A DNA stretch of 64,000 nt from assembly GCF_029016485.1 (NCBI RefSeq), contig NZ_CP092106.1, positions 2,542,001 through 2,606,000 of the forward strand. The letters are read 5' to 3'. The DNA comes from Vibrio sp. JC009 (GTDB lineage: Bacteria; Pseudomonadota; Gammaproteobacteria; Enterobacterales; Vibrionaceae). The stretch's first letter is position 1, and each line of letters opens with the position of its first letter. Position numbers and translations under genes: made by a program. Below the pieces are notes generated by a model. The model had not been told where the DNA came from. It ran no database searches and was given only the letters and a program-made list of their open reading frames with translations. Of this stretch, positions 52,586-64,000 are shown in pieces.

Positions 52586-54688
52586 CTAAATCTTTTTAAA
52601 GTGAACCATTAATGCTGATTCAGGGTCGATGATCGGCAGTGTCAGACCAATCTCTTTCAGGTTGTCTCCGCTCAGTGTAAGCGTTTTATCCAGCCACTTA
52701 GGTCTCTGTTTCATCAGCTGGAAGCTGGTTCCCGGCATCTCTACCAGTTTCACCTCATAGGTCGCGCTGGTATCAACACAGCTGATTCTCAGCGGTGCAG
52801 GCAGTGCGTAGTCAGGCATAGCCAGCTGACAAACCGTGATCAGCACTTCTTCATCACTCATCACACCATAGATGTTCTGACGGTTGTCCGGCGAATCCAA
52901 GCGGAAGCCACGGCCGGAGTGCAGCAGATGACGGAACTGCTTATGCAGGCCAATGTAGTGGGCAAATGCTTTCTTCTCTTCCGCAGACTCTTTCACCGGG
53001 TCAAGCTCAACGCCCATATGACCACCAAGTGCTGTCATACCACGCATATTGATGTGGTGCATACGGCCTGTGGTGTGTGCTTCATCAGGACCAATGTGAG
53101 CGCCCATCACCTCCGGTGGGAAGAAGTAGCTCATGCCGCGCTGAATTGCCTGACGCTCAAGGGCATCGTTACAGTCAGAAGCCCAGAAACGGTGTGTACG
53201 CTTAAGGATTTCATAGTCGATACGACCGCCACCTGATGAACAGGACTCAATTTCCACTTCAGGGTGCGCTTCAAGCAGGCTGTCCAGAAGACGGTAAAGA
53301 GCTTTAGTCTGTCCGTGAACCGCAGGACGGCCTTCGTGACCCGGCTGAACCAGTTCACGGTTCATATCCCACTTCAGGTAAGCGATGTTGTACTGAGTCA
53401 GCAATGAGTTCAGACGCTCATACAGGTAAGCAAAACAGTCCGGATTCTGCAGATCCAGCAGATACTGCCAGCGGCCAGACGGCTGATGGTAACCTTTAAG
53501 CTCCAGTACCCAGTCAGGGTGGTTGCGGTATAGCATGGACTCTTTACTGATCATCTCTGGCTCAACCCAAAGACCGAACTCCATACCTGCATTGTTTACA
53601 TGCGCAATCACAGGCTCCAGTCCATCCGGATATTTCTTCTCATCCAGATACCAGTCACCTAATGCTGTGCGCTCGCCGTCACGGCCCACAAACCAGCCAT
53701 CATCAATGATAAAGCGTTCAACACCCATTTCAGCCGCTTCAGTTGCCATCTGCATGATGTAGTCAGGCTTGTGGTCAAAGTAGATACCTTCCCAGGTATT
53801 CAGGTGCACCGGACGCGGTTTATCTACAGGGAACTTAACAATATTGCTGCGGACAAAACGGTGGAAACGGTCAGAAATACCGTTCAGACCGGTCTCACTG
53901 TAACAGGCGTACAGCCATGGCGAAGTGTAACTTTCACCCGCTTCAAGAACCGCTTCACCAGAAAGCAGCAGTTCGCCAGCCTGGACAAAACGGCGGCCAT
54001 CACTTTTCACGTCAGCGCGTAACTGGTGGTTACCACTCCAGCCCAGGTGGAAGCCCCACACATAACCGGACTGCTCATTAAAGTTGTCAGTACCAACCAA
54101 TAATCCAGGGAAGTTTTCATGCGAGGTTCTGCCACGGCGGTTCTCCTGCATAAAGCCGCCATGAGTAAATGCCTGACGGTGAGTCTGGAACTCACGGCTC
54201 CAGCGGCCGTAGAAAGACATAATTTCGCTGGCATGACGAGGCAGAGGCAGAGTTGAAGAAAGCTTGGTCAGGTAGTACTCAGTTTCACCCTTGTTAATCA
54301 CCTTAACTCTTTTCTTCACCACATCCGTTTCATAATCCAGCTGGATCTCTACTTCCAGCTCAAGCTTTGAAACATAATCAGCCAGATTAAAAGTAACACT
54401 ACCTTCTGTCGCTTCCTGCTTAATCACTTCAAACACAGGTGCCCAGTCATAACCTACACGGTGACCTTCGATACCCGGGGCGTTAAAGTGACCGCTACCC
54501 AGCTCAGGACAAATAGAAAGAGGCACATCCACATCCAGTCTGGCCTGAGAGATCGGTCTTTCCGTTGACAGAAGAATATCTTCGTCAATCTGACCCACTT
54601 TAGCTCCCCAGTGCAGGATTTCTGGGATTCTGTCTGTTTTTAATATCAGGCTGCAGTTTTTACTGCGCAGATGAACTATCTCTTTCAT
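52586..54688 (-). CDS. Alpha-galactosidase, GH36
   Basis: A 700-residue cytoplasmic glycosidase with no signal peptide. The nucleophile Asp is in AYLKWDMNREL (about residue 440) and the acid/base Asp in FWASDCNDALERQAIQRG (about 506), both typical of GH36 alpha-galactosidases such as RafA/MelA-type enzymes; RFIIDDGWFVGRD and EVEIESCSSGGGRIDYEIL also fit. The expected substrates are melibiose and raffinose-type sugars. ATG 54688 was chosen (AAGG eight bases upstream); a nine-residue extension to 54715 would run through the operator. It is divergent from a LacI regulator and ends before a strong terminator. Confidence 0.93.
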   Translation of the reverse strand: MKEIVHLRSKNCSLILKTDRIPEILHWGAKVGQIDEDILLSTERPISQARLDVDVPLSICPELGSGHFNAPGIEGHRVGYDWAPVFEVIKQEATEGSVTFNLADYVSKLELEVEIQLDYETDVVKKRVKVINKGETEYYLTKLSSTLPLPRHASEIMSFYGRWSREFQTHRQAFTHGGFMQENRRGRTSHENFPGLLVGTDNFNEQSGYVWGFHLGWSGNHQLRADVKSDGRRFVQAGELLLSGEAVLEAGESYTSPWLYACYSETGLNGISDRFHRFVRSNIVKFPVDKPRPVHLNTWEGIYFDHKPDYIMQMATEAAEMGVERFIIDDGWFVGRDGERTALGDWYLDEKKYPDGLEPVIAHVNNAGMEFGLWVEPEMISKESMLYRNHPDWVLELKGYHQPSGRWQYLLDLQNPDCFAYLYERLNSLLTQYNIAYLKWDMNRELVQPGHEGRPAVHGQTKALYRLLDSLLEAHPEVEIESCSSGGGRIDYEILKRTHRFWASDCNDALERQAIQRGMSYFFPPEVMGAHIGPDEAHTTGRMHHINMRGMTALGGHMGVELDPVKESAEEKKAFAHYIGLHKQFRHLLHSGRGFRLDSPDNRQNIYGVMSDEEVLITVCQLAMPDYALPAPLRISCVDTSATYEVKLVEMPGTSFQLMKQRPKWLDKTLTLSGDNLKEIGLTLPIIDPESALMVHFKKI

Positions 54689-54700
54689 TGTAGGAAACCT

Positions 54701-54714
54701 TGTTTGCGAAAACA
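54701..54714. promoter_or_regulatory. LacI-type operator next to the alpha-galactosidase start
   Basis: TGTTTGCGAAAACA is a near-perfect palindrome with central CG. It is the exact reverse complement of the site at 54825, 124 bases away centre to centre. Confidence 0.7.
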
Positions 54715-54824
54715 TTTAATAACGAGAATAATGCTCCCAAAGCGTAAAATTAACCAGACAAACCTGACAACAATGTGATCCATTACTCGTTAAAGACTCG
54801 CATTTGTGCCCTGCATCACACAAA

Positions 54825-54838
54825 TGTTTTCGCAAACA
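54825..54838. promoter_or_regulatory. LacI-type operator in the divergent promoter region
   Basis: TGTTTTCGCAAACA is the exact inverted copy of the operator at 54701. It lies about 100 bases upstream of the regulator gene. Confidence 0.7.
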
Positions 54839-54939
54839 CTTAATGTTATGAGGTTCCAAATTTTATGTCTGATTAGTCAAAACTGCCAATGCGGTGATAA
54901 AATCAGCTCAGATTGTAGTTGTATTCACGGAAAACATGG

Positions 54940-55998
54940 ATGAGCGTTACATTTAAAGAAGTTGCAGAACTGGCAGGCGTTTCCACTCAAACGGTTTCAA
55001 GAGTGACCAATGGCTCACAAAATGTGGCCGAAGACACCAGAAAAAGGGTAATGGCTGCGATAGAAGAGCTTGGCTATGTGCCGAATAAAGGTGCCCAGAT
55101 GCTAAGCCGTGCAAAGGCAATGGTCATTGGACTGATCACATTGGATATCGGGCTGCACGGTGTCTCTCATATTGCCAGCGGAATTCGAAGCCAGGCTCAG
55201 GAGCGGGGCTACGGTATTTCTCTTAACGTGGTTGCCGTTCCAAGCTACGAAAATCTGGTCAGTTCCATTCGCGAACAGATTTCACAAAAAACCGAACATA
55301 TTATTGTTGACCTCCCCGCCACCAAAGAAGATGCAGAAAAACTGGTGGAACAGTTTCCGGATATCAGCTTTGTCTTTATCGATGTTCCTCCGTCAACCAG
55401 AGTAAACAGGGTCAGTGCAAACCACTATGATGGTGCGATTACCGCAGCGAACCTGATGCTTAGCCAGAACAGAAGCAAGTTTGTTCTGATCACCGGCCCG
55501 GAAGACTCCACCGCTTCTCAGCTGCGACTTAAAGGCTGGAATGAGGCGCTTAAGCAAAACAGTGCCAAAGTTATTAAAAGGCTTGAGGGTAACTGGTTCT
55601 CCAGCAGTGGTTATCTGCACACCAGAGAACTGGTCGCCAGCGGAGTCGATTTTGATGCGGTACTGGTTGCTAATGATCAGATGGCACTGGGCGTACTGAG
55701 GGCTCTGGATGAGTTCGGTATTAAAGTGCCTGAGCAGGTTTCAGTGACCGGTTTTGATGATACGGAAGATTCCGCCTACTTCACCCCACCGCTGACAACC
55801 GTTCGTCAGGATTTTGTGGCTATCGGTAAACTGGCCGTTGAATTTGTGCTGGATGAAGAGAACAAATCCGGTCATAAGAAAGAACTGCTTACCACTGAGC
55901 TGGTTGAAAGGAAAAGCACCTCAGTTAAGCAGGATACAGATTACGATAAGAAAGAGATTCGCCGTCTGTTGAATCAGATTAATCAGTTGTTGCCGTAA
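54940..55998 (+). CDS. LacI-family regulator of alpha-galactoside use
   Basis: A 352-residue repressor starting at ATG 54940 (MSVTFKEVAELAGVSTQTVSRVTN, the helix-turn-helix). The effector-binding part includes AMVIGLITLDIG, IIVDLPATKEDAEKL, FDAVLVANDQMALGVLRALDEFGI and PPLTTVRQDF. It is most like the LacI/EbgR/RafR group. A seven-residue upstream extension from TTG 54919 is unlikely. It is divergent from the GH36 gene, with two identical operators between, and convergent with the beta-galactosidase gene. Confidence 0.9.
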   Translation: MSVTFKEVAELAGVSTQTVSRVTNGSQNVAEDTRKRVMAAIEELGYVPNKGAQMLSRAKAMVIGLITLDIGLHGVSHIASGIRSQAQERGYGISLNVVAVPSYENLVSSIREQISQKTEHIIVDLPATKEDAEKLVEQFPDISFVFIDVPPSTRVNRVSANHYDGAITAANLMLSQNRSKFVLITGPEDSTASQLRLKGWNEALKQNSAKVIKRLEGNWFSSSGYLHTRELVASGVDFDAVLVANDQMALGVLRALDEFGIKVPEQVSVTGFDDTEDSAYFTPPLTTVRQDFVAIGKLAVEFVLDEENKSGHKKELLTTELVERKSTSVKQDTDYDKKEIRRLLNQINQLLP

Positions 55999-56011
55999 GC
56001 CGCACCCAATA

Positions 56012-56049
56012 AAAAAGCAGCCCCGCCATTACTGGCGGGGCTGCTTTTT
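56012..56049. terminator. Bidirectional terminator between the LacI gene and lacZ
   Basis: A 16-pair stem (AAAAAGCAGCCCCGCC with its complement) around ATTACT with A- and T-runs on both sides. It serves both convergent genes. Confidence 0.95.
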
Positions 56050-56059
56050 ATCATTGAGA

Positions 56060-59296
<3,237 letters not shown>

Positions 59297-59341
59297 CTAT
59301 TTCAATTAACAAAAACGATGTTTTCTTTATTTAATTAAGTA

Positions 59342-59361
59342 CCGCAGCCCGAAGGCTGCGG
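59342..59361 (-). terminator. Hairpin with UUCG loop after the binding-protein gene
   Basis: On the minus strand CCGCAGCC-TTCG-GGCTGCGG gives an eight-pair stem with a C-UUCG-G tetraloop, an extra-stable fold. The following sequence is A/T-rich but not a T-run. It lies between the importer operon and lacZ and may be a weak terminator. Confidence 0.75.
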
Positions 59362-59376
59362 TTATTTAGGAGAGTC

Positions 59377-60603
59377 TTATTTGAAAGTTCTCTTACGAAC
59401 TTTTTCCAGACGCTTAAGGATAGTATCGATACGCTCAGGCTTAACCATGAACTCCTGGAATCCTTTCATGCCTTCTTTAGCCATTGCAGGATCAGTATCA
59501 CGGTCGTAGAACTGTGCAGTACCGTCAGCTTCAGCAAGGATCTTAACACCAACGTTCAGGAACGGGTCGTCCATTACTTTCGCTTTACTGTTAGTAGGAA
59601 TCTGCTTCATAGATTCGTTGATTAGCTGCTGAATCTCAGGCTGTGCAACGAACGCAAGGAACTTGCGAGCATCTTCTTTGTTCTTCGCTTTAGACGGAAT
59701 ATGGATAGTATCCATTGGCGCGTCTTCAGCTACAGGGATTGACGGGTCGATAATCGGGAACTGGAAGAAGCCCAGTTTACCGTCAAGCTCTTTCGGGAAG
59801 TTAGGCGTGATGAAGTTACCGATCAGGTACATCGCTGCCTGGCCGTTATACATGAACGGCTGTGCTTCCTGCCATGAGTAAGTCGCGTGGTTTTCAAGAT
59901 AGTAGCCAGGCTCAACCAACTCTGCCCAGTTCTTGAAGGTCTTCTTAACACGCTCATCGGTGTAAGGTACTTTACCGTCCATCAGGTCGATATGGAAGTC
60001 AAGGCCGTTAGTACGCAGGTTGATGTAGTCAAACCAGCCAGCAGCAGTCCACAGGTACTTGGTACCGATAGTGAATGGTGCAACGTCGTTCTTCTTCAGA
60101 GTTGCCGCAGCAGACTTCAGCTCTTCCCAGGTCTTAGGCTCGGTGATGCCGTACTTCTCAAAGATATCCTTACGGTAGTAAACACCCCACTGGTAGTAAG
60201 TGAAAGGAACACCCCACTGCTTGCCATCAACGGTCATAGCAGGCTGAGCTGACTTAAAGTCTTCCAGCATGCCTTCTTGCTTCCACAGGCCGCTCACATC
60301 TTCCATCAGACCACGGTCTACGAAAGTCTTCATACGGTTACCCGCATACCAGAAAACAACATCCGGCGGAGAAGTTACCAGCCAGTTACGAATTGTCGTT
60401 TTGTAAGCTTCTTTGTCGTACAGGTTGTACTTAACGGTTACATCAGGGTTTGCCGCTTCAAAACGTTTTACAATCTCTTCCCAGGTCGCTTTTGGAGCAG
60501 GGTCAGCCTGGTCAGAGTTGATGACAAGCGTTCCTGCGTATGCAGAAGCAGACAGAGTAGCAGTAAGCATTGCAGATGCAGCAATGTGTTTCACATATTT
60601 CAT
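59377..60603 (-). CDS. CUT1 ABC transporter sugar-binding protein
   Basis: A 408-residue periplasmic solute-binding protein (family 1). The signal peptide ends about residue 23 (SASAYA before GTLVIN). Mature features include ATWEEIVKRFEAANPDVTVKYNLYDKEAYKTTIRNWL, PPDVVFWYAGNRMKTFVDRGLM, YQWGVYYRKDIFEKYGI and GQAAMYLIGNF. Ribosome site AAAGGACC. It is the last gene of the importer unit instead of the first. The neighbouring alpha- and beta-galactosidases suggest it binds galactosides; this is inferred from context. Confidence 0.9.
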   Translation of the reverse strand: MKYVKHIAASAMLTATLSASAYAGTLVINSDQADPAPKATWEEIVKRFEAANPDVTVKYNLYDKEAYKTTIRNWLVTSPPDVVFWYAGNRMKTFVDRGLMEDVSGLWKQEGMLEDFKSAQPAMTVDGKQWGVPFTYYQWGVYYRKDIFEKYGITEPKTWEELKSAAATLKKNDVAPFTIGTKYLWTAAGWFDYINLRTNGLDFHIDLMDGKVPYTDERVKKTFKNWAELVEPGYYLENHATYSWQEAQPFMYNGQAAMYLIGNFITPNFPKELDGKLGFFQFPIIDPSIPVAEDAPMDTIHIPSKAKNKEDARKFLAFVAQPEIQQLINESMKQIPTNSKAKVMDDPFLNVGVKILAEADGTAQFYDRDTDPAMAKEGMKGFQEFMVKPERIDTILKRLEKVRKRTFK

Positions 60604-60720
60604 ATAGAGGTCCTTTTACTTGAGCTTAGCTCGTTTGGTCCAATGACTATTATGTTATAGCTTATTTTTATAGGGTATTAATGGTGCGAATTGCGGATGT
60701 CGCCTCTCCTGAGTTGACAT

Positions 60721-60750
60721 AAAAGCAACCAGCCTCAGCCAGTTGCTTTT
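60721..60750. terminator. Intercistronic hairpin between permease and binding-protein genes
   Basis: AAAAGCAAC pairs with GTTGCTTTT over nine bases, with a 12-base loop and T residues on either side. It may reduce read-through or protect transcript ends, with a separate promoter for the binding protein. Confidence 0.65.
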
Positions 60751-60755
60751 CGCAA

Positions 60756-61607
60756 TTACCCTTTCGTTGCACCTAAAGTCAATCCGGCAATAAAGTGGCG
60801 TTGCATGGTGAAGAACAACACTACTGGTGGAATCGCAGCAACAACCGCACCTGCTGACATAAACTGCCATGATGCTGTCCACTGGCCCTTCAGTGCGCTC
60901 AAACCTGCCGTTACCGGACGAACTTCATCACTTTGTACCAGTACCAGTGCCCAGAAGAAGTCGTTCCAGATAAAGGTGAATACTAGTACAGAAAGTGCAG
61001 CCAGAGCTGGTCGAACTAGTGGCAGTACAACGTGCCAGAAGATCTTCCACTCGTTAACCCCTTCAACACGCGCCGCTTCGATAAGCGCGTCAGGGATACC
61101 AACAATAAAGTTACGCATAAACAGGGTACAAAAACCGGACTGAAACGCGATATGGAACAAAATGAGGCCCCAATGGGTATCATAAAGTCCAAAACTGATA
61201 GTCAGATCACGTACCGGAATCATAAGTACCTGGAAAGGTACGAAGTTACCCGCGATAAACGCTGCGAAAATCCAGATGTTAGCTCTGAAGCGATATTTCG
61301 CCAGAGCAAAGCCCGCCAGAGTCGATAGTGCCACTGCACCCGCTACCGCCGGAAGGGTGATCAGCAGACTGTTCATCAGATACTGCCCCATAGGCGTTGC
61401 GGTAAATACCTGAGTGTAGTTTTCTACAAACTGGATATCGCTTGGCATACCCCAGTAGTTACCGGCGTTAATATCTTCAATCGAGCGGATAGAAGTCAGC
61501 ATTACCGCCACCAGCGGCAGCAGCCACATTATAAGTGCAATTGGTAGTGCTACACGGTAGCTGATATTGGCAAAGCGCCCAGCTTTTTCAATCGGTTGTG
61601 GATACAT
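60756..61607 (-). CDS. CUT1 ABC transporter permease (MalG-like)
   Basis: A 283-residue permease with six membrane segments. The EAA loop is ALIEAARVEGVNEWKIFWHVVLPLVRPALAAL. TSIRSIEDINAGNYWGMPSDI is a MalG-family N-terminal feature. It overlaps the first permease by one base (TAATG). Confidence 0.94.
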   Translation of the reverse strand: MYPQPIEKAGRFANISYRVALPIALIMWLLPLVAVMLTSIRSIEDINAGNYWGMPSDIQFVENYTQVFTATPMGQYLMNSLLITLPAVAGAVALSTLAGFALAKYRFRANIWIFAAFIAGNFVPFQVLMIPVRDLTISFGLYDTHWGLILFHIAFQSGFCTLFMRNFIVGIPDALIEAARVEGVNEWKIFWHVVLPLVRPALAALSVLVFTFIWNDFFWALVLVQSDEVRPVTAGLSALKGQWTASWQFMSAGAVVAAIPPVVLFFTMQRHFIAGLTLGATKG

Positions 61608-62527
61608 TATTTTTCACTCCTCAACATACGCCACAAGAAGTAAGCGATATAGACATCCATGATAAGGAACAGAACAACTGAAACAGCAGCACCGTAACCC
61701 ATGCGGTAGTTAAAGATCGATTCTTCATACATCTGGTAAGCCAGTACCGTCGAGCTGCCCCACGGACCACCAGAGGTCATAGTTGCAATCAAGTCGAACG
61801 AACGTAATGCGCCGATAACGGTTACTACGATAGCGATAAAGGTTGCAGGTCTTAGCTGTGGAATAACCACATACCAAAGCATCTTCAGTTTCTTAGCACC
61901 GTCAAGACGTGCCGCTTCCAGCTGCTCCGGGTCTAAGTTATTCAGACCTGTGAGGTACAGAATCATACAGTAAGAAATCTGAGGCCACAGACCGGCTGCG
62001 ATGATACCGAAGGTCACCAGTTCTTCATCGGCCAGGATAGAAACCGGATCCATACCAAACCAACCAAGAACAATGTTCAGAAGGCCGAAGCTTGGGTCAT
62101 AGAACCAGGCAAATACCACACCCACAACTACCTGAGATATTACAAACGGGAAGAAGAAAAGTGACTTAACGACGCGAATTCCTCGAACCTGCTGGTTAAG
62201 GAAAAGAGCAATCGCCATTCCGATAGGTGGTGCCAGCATAAAGAATATTAACCAATAGAGGTTATTCTTTAGTGAGGTATAGAAAGCTTCTGAATCAAAC
62301 AACTCAGCATAGTTGCCAAAGCCGACCCAGACTTTCTCGCCCAGACCATCCCACTCATACATACTGAGGTTGATACTCTGGATAATTGGATAAATAACAT
62401 AGATCGAAAATACCACTATCCCCGGAAACAGGAATAGCCAAGGAGACACTTTCGAACTTACTCGCCTTTTCTTACTGACCGAAGGCATACGGTTCTCTGG
62501 GTAGATCGTTTTCACTGAACGCTCCAT
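61607..62527 (-). CDS. CUT1 ABC transporter permease (MalF-like)
   Basis: A 306-residue permease with about six membrane segments after a cytoplasmic N-terminus. PWLFLFPGIVVFSIYVIYPIIQSINLSMYEWDG is the first segment; the EAA loop is EQLEAARLDGAKKLKMLWYVVIPQLRPAT. First gene of the minus-strand importer unit, divergent from the ATPase gene, with a GalR-type operator between them. Confidence 0.94.
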   Translation of the reverse strand: MERSVKTIYPENRMPSVSKKRRVSSKVSPWLFLFPGIVVFSIYVIYPIIQSINLSMYEWDGLGEKVWVGFGNYAELFDSEAFYTSLKNNLYWLIFFMLAPPIGMAIALFLNQQVRGIRVVKSLFFFPFVISQVVVGVVFAWFYDPSFGLLNIVLGWFGMDPVSILADEELVTFGIIAAGLWPQISYCMILYLTGLNNLDPEQLEAARLDGAKKLKMLWYVVIPQLRPATFIAIVVTVIGALRSFDLIATMTSGGPWGSSTVLAYQMYEESIFNYRMGYGAAVSVVLFLIMDVYIAYFLWRMLRSEK

Positions 62528-62872
62528 TTTGCCGACACTCCCACAAATTACATCGTAATTTATACAACATTGTCACAATGCTCGAATGCTCATAATTCAG
62601 TTTCGCTTATGGTGCAAATCGATAAATACGACTCTTAACAGTATCTATAATAAGCGGACAGATGAGTTTTTACACAAAGAAGACGTCAATCTGTAAACGT
62701 TTCCACAAAAATGAGTAAAATTCATGTAAAAAATATGACTGCGATCAACAATTGAAATTTCACTACTAACAAATTTCTCCGAAACGGGTATGTTTTATAC
62801 AAAACGCGGGAACGCTATTTAGTTGTTGCCCGGTTAAGATAAATTAAGCCAGCTGTAGCAAAGGAGTCAGTA
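62528..62872. promoter_or_regulatory. Divergent promoter region of the sugar importer
   Basis: A 345-base non-coding region serving both the minus-strand permease operon and the plus-strand ATPase gene. It carries the GalR-type site 62691-62706 and a weak CRP-like sequence at 62734-62749 (TATGACTGCGATCAAC). No ORF is supported. Confidence 0.65.
62691..62706. promoter_or_regulatory. GalR operator at the sugar importer
   Basis: CTGTAAACGTTTCCAC differs from the gal-operon site only in the first base. It lies midway in the divergent promoter region. Confidence 0.75.
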
Positions 62873-63958
62873 ATGGCAGACATTACGCTGAAAAAAGTAA
62901 TCAAACGATTTGGCGACGTTCAGACTATTCACGGCGTTGACCTTGAAATTAATAGTGGTGAATTCGTCGTGTTTGTTGGTCCGTCTGGTTGCGGTAAATC
63001 AACACTACTACGCCTTGTTGCAGGCCTGGAAGAGATAACAGAAGGTGAGCTTTACATCGGCGACACTTTGGTTAACGATGTTGACCCGGCTGAACGTGGC
63101 GTCGCTATGGTATTCCAGTCTTATGCACTGTACCCGCATATGACTGTTGCCGAAAACATGGGCTTTGGCCTGAAGATGAACGGCCATCCAAAGGAAGAGA
63201 TCGACAAACAGGTAGCTATTGCTTCAAAAACTCTTCAGTTGGATCACCTGTTACACCGTAAGCCAAAAGAGCTATCTGGTGGTCAGCGCCAGCGTGTTGC
63301 AATCGGTCGTGCTATCGTTCGTGACCCTAAGGTGTTCCTGTTCGATGAGCCACTATCTAACCTTGATGCTGAGCTTCGTGTGGATATGCGTCTTCAGATT
63401 GCAAAGCTGCATCAGGAGCTGGCCAACACCATGATCTATGTAACTCACGATCAGGTGGAAGCAATGACACTGGCAGACAAGATTGTTGTGTTACGTGATG
63501 GTCGTATTGAACAGGTAGGCTCTCCACTCGAGCTATACCACAAACCGGCAAACGAGTTTGTGGCAGGTTTCATCGGTTCACCTAAGATGAACTTCGTACC
63601 AACCACTGTTGCAGAAAAAAATGGTGAGACCATCACACTTAAGACTCCGGATGACCAGACCTTTGTGGTGCCTATGCCTAAGAAAGAGGTTAGCCTTGGT
63701 CAGCAAATTAAGTTTGGTATCCGCCCTGAACATCTGCTGATTAACGAAGAAGCAGACATCAGCATGAACTTCCAGAGTGAAGTGGTTGAGCGTCTGGGTA
63801 ACAGTACTTATATGTTCGGACAAAGTTCAACAGTAGACGGTTTTAAAGTGCATCTGCCTGGCGACCAGGAAGTGAAGAGCTTTCAGTCTCTGACACTTAG
63901 CTGTGCGGCAAGCGATGTTCACCTGTTTGATGCGGAGGGGGTCTGCATTACTAGTTAG
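62873..63958 (+). CDS. CUT1 ABC transporter ATPase (MalK/UgpC-like)
   Basis: A 361-residue ATPase. Walker A GPSGCGKST (about residues 36-44), Q-loop FQSYALYPHMTV, signature LSGGQRQRVA, Walker B VFLFDEPLSNLDA and H-loop VTHDQ. The C-terminal TOBE/MalK regulatory region (about 240-361) includes GIRPEHLLINEE and ends in a short variable segment. Ribosome site AAAGGAG. It energises the two CUT1 permeases encoded divergently. The 42 bases after its stop are too short to interpret. Confidence 0.95.
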   Translation: MADITLKKVIKRFGDVQTIHGVDLEINSGEFVVFVGPSGCGKSTLLRLVAGLEEITEGELYIGDTLVNDVDPAERGVAMVFQSYALYPHMTVAENMGFGLKMNGHPKEEIDKQVAIASKTLQLDHLLHRKPKELSGGQRQRVAIGRAIVRDPKVFLFDEPLSNLDAELRVDMRLQIAKLHQELANTMIYVTHDQVEAMTLADKIVVLRDGRIEQVGSPLELYHKPANEFVAGFIGSPKMNFVPTTVAEKNGETITLKTPDDQTFVVPMPKKEVSLGQQIKFGIRPEHLLINEEADISMNFQSEVVERLGNSTYMFGQSSTVDGFKVHLPGDQEVKSFQSLTLSCAASDVHLFDAEGVCITS

Positions 63959-64000
63959 CAGTAGTTTGCTAAGTATATTTCTCTACGTTTGCGGGCCTAT

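Noticed and set aside
59300..59325. AAAAC-GAT-GTTTT repeat upstream of lacZ as an operator of the second LacI regulator
   Set aside because: Does not match TGTTTTCGCAAACA; arms only five bases.

Overview
The window looks like a chromosome segment from a member of the Vibrionaceae (Vibrio or a close relative). The evidence is protein-level resemblance and gene order: prfC, holD-rimI, ubiT/ubiUV, csdE-tcdA, mltA, argA-recD-recB-recC, yebG, a 343-residue DapD and a galETKM operon, with RBS, terminators and regulator boxes typical of gamma-proteobacteria. I saw no rRNA, tRNA, phage, insertion sequence or CRISPR array.

Layout. 1-750: a TatD-family hydrolase (yjjV-like, cut by the window edge) behind a very small gene. 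1129-5924: a BMP-type nucleoside ABC transporter, possibly under PurR. 6066-8495: three TadE/F/G-like genes with no Tad motor nearby. 8728-10317: prfC (minus). 10922-16734: an Aer-like chemoreceptor, a PAS-GGDEF-EAL protein, a Tat-exported sulfide:quinone-reductase-like flavoprotein and a small membrane protein. 16856-18741: a SulP transporter and a small ribbon-helix-helix protein that share an unusual phased operator. 18744-20614 (minus): holD, rimI, yhbS and ubiT. 20855-24841 (plus): a PAS-GGDEF-EAL gene followed by ubiU and ubiV. 24846-27876 (minus): csdE, tcdA, mltA and a membrane-anchored protein. 28027-39150: argA, then recD, recB and recC in the opposite direction. 39490-41193: yebG (SOS) and dapD.

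The last third is mostly carbohydrate use. A sugar-diacid/glycerate module (cdaR, gntP-type permease, glycerate kinase) is followed by a galactose and galactoside module: galR, galETKM, a GH36 alpha-galactosidase with its own LacI regulator, a GH2 beta-galactosidase, and a CUT1 ABC importer with its MalK-like ATPase encoded divergently. The genes form a coherent route: import of galactosides, hydrolysis of alpha- and beta-linkages in the cytoplasm, and entry of galactose into the Leloir pathway. GalR-type operators lie at the gal operon, at galR and at the importer.

Three non-coding signals stand out. First, three long palindromes (8568, 39236, 39823) share internal hairpins whose stems co-vary while the loop is conserved, and their arm mismatches are nearly all G-U wobbles on the same sense strand. 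Second, an 8-bp telomere-like repeat (GGTTATGG) occurs nine times in tandem between tcdA and csdE and in shorter copies next to csdE's other end and next to two of the palindromes. Third, 8-bp ATTATCAT-type boxes are repeated three times at exactly 11-bp spacing in front of both the SulP gene and the ribbon-helix-helix gene.
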